A stretch of DNA of 25,954 bases from Bacillota bacterium (GTDB lineage: Bacteria; Armatimonadota; Hebobacteria; Hebobacterales; Hebobacteraceae), in contig JAUVSA010000002.1 in assembly GCA_030597345.1 (NCBI GenBank), positions 1 to 25,954 of the forward strand, given 5' to 3'. The notes below the pieces were generated by a model. The model had not been told where the DNA came from. It did not search any database and saw nothing but the letters and a program-made list of their open reading frames with translations. A program made the translations under genes and the position numbers. Shown piece by piece: positions 21,173 to 25,954 of the stretch (its first letter is position 1; every line of letters begins with the position of its first letter).

Positions 21173-22615
21173 TTATCGCGATAGCTCTGGTCTAGCAGTC
21201 TGAGGCGCGGCCGCTCCTCGCCGCCGTAACACTGGATATATTAGCACACCGAGGCCGAGGAAGCCGACCAGCCACAGCAGATCAGCAGGCGTGCTCCACA
21301 GGTGGTTCACCACCAGCAGCAGCGAAGACACACAGAAGATGGCGGGCACCCACGGGTATCCCCACACACGGTACGGCCGCGCCAGCTCCGGCCGCGTGCG
21401 GCGCAGCACGAACACCGCCGCGCCCGTTACCGCCGACAGCAGCCAGATTACCAGCACCGTGAAGGCCAGGATCCGGCCCAACGTGGCGCAGAGCACAATG
21501 ACACAGGCCCAGATCGCCTGCACCAAGATCGCCGTAGCAGGCACTCGCGTCGCCGAGCTCACCGAGCCCAGGGCGCTTGGAAACACACCATCCCTCGCCA
21601 TTGCATAGTAAATCCTGGGGCCCACCATGATCGTGGCGTTGAGCGATCCCAGTATGCAGATGAGCACGAGGGTGCCCACCAGCCCCGCAAATCCTGGCCC
21701 GAGCAGACGTCCGACCGCATCCAGGGCGACGTTCTCTGATCCCGCCATCTCGGAAACGGGCACTCCGTAGAAGAGCATGGTGGTGAAGAGTAGGTACAGG
21801 CCCACCACCACCAGCGTGCCCAGCGCGAGCGACCGAGGCAGATTGCGCTGCGGTTGCTTCGTTTCGGCCGCCATGTAGGTGGCCGCGTCCCAGCCGAGGT
21901 AGGCGAAGGACACGCCGATCAGCGCCGCTCCAATACCGGCCGAACCGGTTACCGCCATCTCGCCGAGACCGAAGTTCCCCCATTCGCCGCGCCCCCAGAG
22001 AAGGCCCAGCCCGGCGATCCCCACGAGCGCCGCGATCTTGAGACCACTCAGGAGGTTCTGCGTCCCGCTGCCCGCGCGCAGCCCGAGGGCGTTGATAAAA
22101 GAAAGTGCCAGGATGATTCCTATTGCGATGAGGTGGTTTGAGTGCACAGTCCATTCGAGGCCGAAAACGCCGGTTGAGAAAAGGGGGTGTCCGCCCCAGG
22201 CGCCGGGCATAGAGGCCACGAGCCCCAGCGCCACAAACGCGATGGACCCCGGGAAGGAGGCGATGAAGGAGAGCCAGCCGTCGAGAAACCCGACCAGCGG
22301 TCCGTAAGCCTCCCGCAGGTAGACGTAGTGGCCGCCGGCCCGGGGAAGGCTGGCGCCCAGCTCCGCGTAGGTCAGGGCGCCGCACAGCGCCATCCCGCCC
22401 CCCAGCGCCCAGGCGAGCAGAATCAGCCAGGGCGAAGACAGCGCCCCCGCGATCTGTCCGCTGGTGAGAAAGATCCCGCTTCCTACCATGCTCCCCACCA
22501 CCAGCAGCGTACAGTCGGTGAGGCCGAGTCCACGCGCGAGCCCGGCGGCCTCCTTCCCAGCCGGGGCCGGCGGTGGCTGCGCTGCTGCGACCGTGGCTGT
22601 TGGACGGGAAGTCAT
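21173..22615 (-). CDS. APC-family amino acid/amine permease
   Basis: A 480-residue inner-membrane transporter with about 12 hydrophobic segments. The substrate-site motif GSMVGSGIFLTSG (about 41-53) and GGMALCGALTYAELGASLPR (about 73-92) are classic for the APC superfamily, and YAMARDG sits at the usual position after helix 8. LAT-like amino acid exchangers are the closest pattern I recognise. The ATG at 22615 has GGAGA 7 nt upstream and overlaps the preceding gene by 4 nt (ATGA). Its presence between binding-protein/methyltransferase fusions and exbB is unexplained: it might import an amino-acid-based metallophore part, or move methionine or SAM. The substrate is unknown. Confidence 0.9.
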   Translation of the reverse strand: MTSRPTATVAAAQPPPAPAGKEAAGLARGLGLTDCTLLVVGSMVGSGIFLTSGQIAGALSSPWLILLAWALGGGMALCGALTYAELGASLPRAGGHYVYLREAYGPLVGFLDGWLSFIASFPGSIAFVALGLVASMPGAWGGHPLFSTGVFGLEWTVHSNHLIAIGIILALSFINALGLRAGSGTQNLLSGLKIAALVGIAGLGLLWGRGEWGNFGLGEMAVTGSAGIGAALIGVSFAYLGWDAATYMAAETKQPQRNLPRSLALGTLVVVGLYLLFTTMLFYGVPVSEMAGSENVALDAVGRLLGPGFAGLVGTLVLICILGSLNATIMVGPRIYYAMARDGVFPSALGSVSSATRVPATAILVQAIWACVIVLCATLGRILAFTVLVIWLLSAVTGAAVFVLRRTRPELARPYRVWGYPWVPAIFCVSSLLLVVNHLWSTPADLLWLVGFLGLGVLIYPVLRRRGAAAPQTARPELSR

Positions 22616-24003
22616 TTCCTTATCTCCACCCAGCGGCCACCTTCGTTGATCATCTTATAGTCACTGATGCCAGCCTTCGTCACGAGCACCTCAAAGCTGC
22701 GCACCGGGAAGGGGAAGATGGAGTCTTCCCGCGTCTCTCCCGGGCCCCAGCCCATAGCAATCTCGGGGTAAACACCCTTGGGATAGAGCTTCCTGGCCTC
22801 TTCTTCCGGGGTGTAGCGGCCCATCCCGCCGCCCAGGAAGGCGACGCCGCCGGGCTTCAGCACCCGGTAGACCTCCCGGATGGCGAGCACTTGATCGCGG
22901 AGGAAGGAGAGTGTGCCGCGAGAGACGACGAGGTCAGCGCAGTTGTCGGGGAAGGGAAGGCTGTGCGCGTCGGCGCACACGAACCGGAGCCGACTCGACA
23001 GCCCCGCTTCGGCCGCATGCCGCTGCGCGATCGCGATCGCCTCCGGCTCGATGTCGACTCCGGTCACCTCGAGATCTGTCATCTCAGCCAGGGCCAGCGT
23101 CATCTGTCCGGGCCCGCACCCGATATCGAGGGCCACTCCCTCAACGATCCCATAGTCGTCGATCACCTGCTGGCAGACGTTCTCGTACACCTTCTGGAAG
23201 CGTCGGGCGGCGTACTCATCGTACCAGGTGACGTCGCCGCCGTCGTCGAGCATGTAGCCGTGCTTCAGGAAGATGTCCTGGGCGGCGAGGCTCTCACTTA
23301 GGAAGTTCACCAGCTCCTGCGCCACCTCGGGCTCGTCGCACCCAGGAGTGAGGAATGCCGTAATGGCTGCGCAGGCTTGATCTTTGGCATCTGCGCGCGG
23401 CAGTCGAATGACCACGAAGTTGCGCGGATCATCGGCCGCAAAGGTGTCCCAGGCCAGGACGGCATCAATAGTTCCGTTTGCCAGCAGGTCCATCATTAGG
23501 TCCCCGTCCCTGAGCCAAATGGCCATGATGTCTCCGCTCTCATGGGCATCGAGGCAGAGGGAGGGGGCGAACTTTTCCATGCGCTCTCGCAGGACATTCA
23601 GGCTTGCCACCTTGACCTCAGGCCGCAGGATGTCAGCGAGCCCGGTGATTCCTTCGGGGTTCCTCGGCGGAAGGATCATCGCCATGCGCCGGCAGAGGAT
23701 GCGCTTGCCGGTTTCGGGCCTCACCCATCCTTCGTCGCAGAAGACCTTGGTGGACTCGTTGCAGGGAGGGATGATGATATCCATGTCCCCGGCGCGCGCC
23801 ATCTCGAAGGCGCCCGCCGGCACCGGAACACAGTGTATCCTCACCCGATGTCCCGATTGCTCTACGAAGGCACCGGCGGCCTCGCAGAGGGCCGACTCGA
23901 ACTGATCGGGGGCCCCCAGGTCGAGTGTTGCCGCGTGGATGGGCAAGCAGAGGTCGATGACGCCCAGTGAAAAGCAGAACAATAGCGGGGTCTTGGACCT
24001 CAC
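22612..24003 (-). CDS. ModA-like solute-binding domain fused to class I SAM methyltransferase, copy 2
   Basis: A 463-residue two-domain protein. Residues 1-24 look like a signal peptide (KTPLLFCFSLGVIDLCLPIH then A). Residues about 25-255 are a type II periplasmic-binding fold: MDIIIPPCNESTKVF, RRMAMILPPRNPEGITGLAD, LLANGTIDAVLAWD and FLKHGYML. From about 288 a methyltransferase follows: motif I LDIGCGPGQ (292-300), VTGVDIEPEAI, CADAHSLPFPDN, SRGTLSFLRD and RVLKPGGVAFLGGG. The start is GTG at 24003 behind AGGAG, overlapping the paralogue upstream by 4 nt. SAM is not expected in the periplasm, so the location of the catalytic domain is a puzzle. Binding pocket and SAM motifs both look intact. 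No transport ATPase or permease of the ModBC type is nearby. Confidence 0.87.
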   Translation of the reverse strand: MRSKTPLLFCFSLGVIDLCLPIHAATLDLGAPDQFESALCEAAGAFVEQSGHRVRIHCVPVPAGAFEMARAGDMDIIIPPCNESTKVFCDEGWVRPETGKRILCRRMAMILPPRNPEGITGLADILRPEVKVASLNVLRERMEKFAPSLCLDAHESGDIMAIWLRDGDLMMDLLANGTIDAVLAWDTFAADDPRNFVVIRLPRADAKDQACAAITAFLTPGCDEPEVAQELVNFLSESLAAQDIFLKHGYMLDDGGDVTWYDEYAARRFQKVYENVCQQVIDDYGIVEGVALDIGCGPGQMTLALAEMTDLEVTGVDIEPEAIAIAQRHAAEAGLSSRLRFVCADAHSLPFPDNCADLVVSRGTLSFLRDQVLAIREVYRVLKPGGVAFLGGGMGRYTPEEEARKLYPKGVYPEIAMGWGPGETREDSIFPFPVRSFEVLVTKAGISDYKMINEGGRWVEIRK

Positions 24004-25421
24004 GTGCTTTCTCCTATGAGCGAGCTAGAGCCGGCAGGCGGCTTGCGAAACTCCAACCATCTCCCACCCTCTGTGATGACCCGATACTCGGCGACCTCGG
24101 CGCGAGCCATAAGCGCGTCGGAATTGCCCATCGGGAACGGAAAGTGGAAGACCTCGCCCACCTCCTTATCCGTGCCGCCGCCTGGACGCACCTGCTCCCA
24201 CACCTCGGGCGGGCAAAGCCGGCCGGAACCACCACCAATGAAGGCGAGTCCGCCTGGCCGGAGCACCCGCAGGATCTCCCTCACGGCCTGCACATGATCT
24301 CGCCAGAACGGCATGGACCCTCGACTGACGATCAGATCGAAGCTGTTATCTGGGTAGGGCAGCGAGTGGGCGTCGGCGCATACCCAGTGGATGCGAGAGT
24401 CGTCTATCCCACATTCCTGAGCGTAGCGCTGAGCGAGCTCGAGAACCTCTGGCTCGACGTCCAATCCGGTGACTTCGAGGTCGGTGATCTGAGCGAGCTC
24501 TACCGTTATCTGCCCTTCACCGCAGCCGATGTCCAGGCAGTTGGCGCGGCCATCGGCGTAGTCCTCTGCTATCTGCTTGGCGAGATAGCGATACACTGGC
24601 ATGAACTTGTGGTCGGGCCCATGGTACTGCTCTCCGCTGCCGTCCGAGAGCATCAGGCCATGGCGGAGCATGATGCCGCGCGCTTCGTCGGAATCGGCGC
24701 AGAAGTCGAGGAAGGCCTCGGCTTCGACTCTCCGGTCGGTGTTGGAGGCGACGAAGGCGGGAGCGGCCATCACCGCTCCCTCGCCCGCGACCCGTCGGGC
24801 TGCGCGAATAGTGACCAAGTCTGGCCGAACGCGGCCGAAGCAGTCCCAGGACAGCACCGCGTCAAGGCGGCCTTCTTCGAGCAGATCGAGAAGCAACTGC
24901 TGATCCTTGCTGACCACCGTGGCGCTGCCCTTCAGCTTCTCCACCAGCGGGCCCTTGGTATGAATGTCGAACACGCCGATCCGCAGGCCTCGACGGTCCA
25001 GATCCTCCGCGCAGATTATCTGGCGCGGGTTGCCCGGAGGCAGCAGAATCGCCAGCCGGTGATAGTAGATGGTTTCTTCTGTCTCCGGCATCACCAGTCC
25101 GCGCGCAACCACTGCCGCTCCGGACCCGACACAAGTGCCCACCACAGCATCAAAGATACCGAGTGTCAACCCGGTCGCGAGCTCGTCGAAGCCGCTGCAC
25201 CGCGTCACCGCGACCGGCTCACCGGTCTTCTCCACATAGGCGGCCGCCAGCTCCCGCACCAGGCCCGGCGGGTTCAGCGGCATCGTTGCCACATGCAGGG
25301 GATCGGCGGCCCACCCGCCGGTCCCCCCGCACATGAGCACGCCGAGCAGCACAGCGAACGCACTCACCGACGTTCTGAGTGCTGCCCAAGTTCTCTGATT
25401 TCTACTCGTTGTGGAGTGCAT
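24000..25421 (-). CDS. ModA-like solute-binding domain fused to class I SAM methyltransferase, copy 1
   Basis: A 473-residue paralogue of the following gene with the same domain order. A signal peptide (about 1-38, hydrophobic VSAFAVLLGVLMCGGTGGWA) precedes a ModA-like fold (about 40-260): HRLAILLPPGNPRQIICAED (121-140), LRIGVFD, DLLEEGRLDAVLSWD and LRHGLML. The methyltransferase (about 293-400) has LDIGCGEGQ (296-304), VTGLDVEPEVL, CADAHSLPYPDN, SRGSMPFWRD and RVLRPGGLAFIGGG. Both copies end with a matching EGGRWLEFRK or EGGRWVEIRK block. The ATG at 25421 lies 12 nt after the receptor stop with GAGG upstream. Tandem duplication followed by divergence is clear. Metal-oxyanion binding coupled to methylation, or a catalytically repurposed exported sensor, are possible readings. 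Confidence 0.87.
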   Translation of the reverse strand: MHSTTSRNQRTWAALRTSVSAFAVLLGVLMCGGTGGWAADPLHVATMPLNPPGLVRELAAAYVEKTGEPVAVTRCSGFDELATGLTLGIFDAVVGTCVGSGAAVVARGLVMPETEETIYYHRLAILLPPGNPRQIICAEDLDRRGLRIGVFDIHTKGPLVEKLKGSATVVSKDQQLLLDLLEEGRLDAVLSWDCFGRVRPDLVTIRAARRVAGEGAVMAAPAFVASNTDRRVEAEAFLDFCADSDEARGIMLRHGLMLSDGSGEQYHGPDHKFMPVYRYLAKQIAEDYADGRANCLDIGCGEGQITVELAQITDLEVTGLDVEPEVLELAQRYAQECGIDDSRIHWVCADAHSLPYPDNSFDLIVSRGSMPFWRDHVQAVREILRVLRPGGLAFIGGGSGRLCPPEVWEQVRPGGGTDKEVGEVFHFPFPMGNSDALMARAEVAEYRVITEGGRWLEFRKPPAGSSSLIGEST

Positions 25422-25433
25422 ATGCTAGCATCC

Positions 25434-25954
25434 TCAGTCCGTGTAAACCGTGCGCGACAGACCCAGAGCATAGCTGCGTCCGGGCATCGGGTAGCCGGGC
25501 TGCGTCTCGTAGTCCTCGTCGACCACGTTGTTGAGCGCCGCCGAAACTCGCCACCCCGAGCCGATCTCCCGCGAGACCGTTATGTTTGCCACCTGATAGC
25601 CATCGATGGGCCAGGCGCCGGCGAAGTACCGCGCCCCCGCCAGGTACGAGGACGAATACTTATACGTCAGCCCCAGCTTGGTGCGGCCCTCATCCGGCGA
25701 CCAGCGAAGGCCGACGTTGAGGGTGCTATCTGGCGGAACGGCCAGCTGCAGGGGCTGGCCTCCGATGACCGGCGTGCGGCTCACCGCGCGGTCGAGCATG
25801 GTGTAGTTCGCGAACCACCGAAGCGCGTCCGCCCTTCCCTGAAGCTCCACCTCCACTCCAGAGGTCGTCTGGTCGGTTTGGGCCGTGAGGTAGTCGCGGC
25901 GGATGGTGGGATCCCCCCCCGGCTTCAGGTAGTCGATGAAATCGTTCCGAACCG
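25434..25954 (-). CDS. TonB-dependent receptor, C-terminal part (cut by window edge)
   Basis: The reading frame is open from the window end to the TGA at 25434, giving about 172 residues of an outer-membrane receptor; the start and plug domain lie outside. The late barrel pattern is clear: FIDYLKPGG then TIRRDYLTAQTDQTTSGVEV, FANYTMLDRA, LNVGLRWSP, KLGLTYKYSSSYL, VANITVSREIGSGWRV and the terminal NNVVDEDYETQPGYPMPGRS followed by YALGLSRTVYTD. The GRSY element and vicinal NVxDxxY are typical of siderophore/cobalamin-class receptors. It precedes the binding-protein fusions by 12 nt and shares an operon with exbB, exbD and tonB, so it probably imports the ligand that they handle. Confidence 0.9.
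   Translation of the reverse strand, partial: VRNDFIDYLKPGGDPTIRRDYLTAQTDQTTSGVEVELQGRADALRWFANYTMLDRAVSRTPVIGGQPLQLAVPPDSTLNVGLRWSPDEGRTKLGLTYKYSSSYLAGARYFAGAWPIDGYQVANITVSREIGSGWRVSAALNNVVDEDYETQPGYPMPGRSYALGLSRTVYTD

Noticed and set aside
24000..25421. Fusion as an assembly frameshift artefact
   Set aside because: The same domain order occurs independently in the adjacent divergent paralogue, so a sequencing error is very unlikely.

Overview
The window is about 26 kb of GC-rich DNA. Every gene I can support, 29 in all, lies on the minus strand, so transcription runs from high to low coordinates. The source is a diderm bacterium: it encodes TonB/ExbB/ExbD, a TonB-dependent receptor and an outer-membrane barrel protein. 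It is probably anaerobic, because NifB-type radical SAM, ferredoxin-ATPase and polyferredoxin genes dominate. I cannot assign a phylum. No nitrogenase structural gene, tRNA, rRNA, CRISPR array or intact mobile element was seen.

Region A (25954 to 14974) is one tightly packed operon, most junctions being 4-nt overlaps or gaps under 15 nt. In transcription order it holds: the 3' end of a TonB-dependent receptor; two tandem paralogues, each a signal peptide plus a ModA-like solute-binding domain fused to a class I SAM methyltransferase; an APC-family permease; exbB; exbD; tonB; a NifB homologue starting at TTG; a Tat/lipobox ModA-like solute-binding protein; a periplasmic TPR protein; and a NapH-like membrane polyferredoxin. 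The most unusual features are nifB inside a TonB uptake operon and methyltransferase domains that appear to be exported.

Region B (14943 to 5061) opens with a PadR-family regulator carrying a CxC...C N-terminus behind a near-consensus sigma-70 promoter. It continues with an Mrp/NBP35 ATPase, an MBL-fold hydrolase, a NifX-like protein, a radical SAM enzyme, two DUF5320-type Gly-rich proteins, a winged-helix/methyltransferase fusion, a second NifX-like protein, a Gly-rich zinc-ribbon protein, an FmdB-type zinc ribbon, two tandem MinD ATPases with inserted ferredoxin domains, and two DUF364 proteins. The core (Mrp, two ferredoxin-MinD ATPases and NifX/ORP proteins) resembles the orp (orange protein) loci of sulfate reducers, where the NifX-family protein carries a Mo-Cu-S cluster. 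A conspicuous intercistronic RNA structure precedes the DUF364 pair.

Region C (4976 to 457) is a metal-uptake operon: a small His/Cys membrane protein, an outer-membrane porin-like barrel, a ZnuA/TroA-type binding protein and a ZnuB/TroC-type permease with a His-rich C-terminal extension. No ABC ATPase gene is present. Its promoter and the promoter of mrp carry the same 11-bp palindrome (TGTAA-N-TTACA) overlapping core promoter positions, which suggests both belong to one regulon.

Taken together, I infer that the window is a metal acquisition and metal-sulfur cluster module. TonB-dependent uptake and ModA-like periplasmic binders would handle a metal oxyanion or complex; NifB and the ORP-like ATPases and NifX proteins would build or carry clusters; a shared operator would couple this to a divalent-metal uptake operon. 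The first 456 bases hold no gene I can support.
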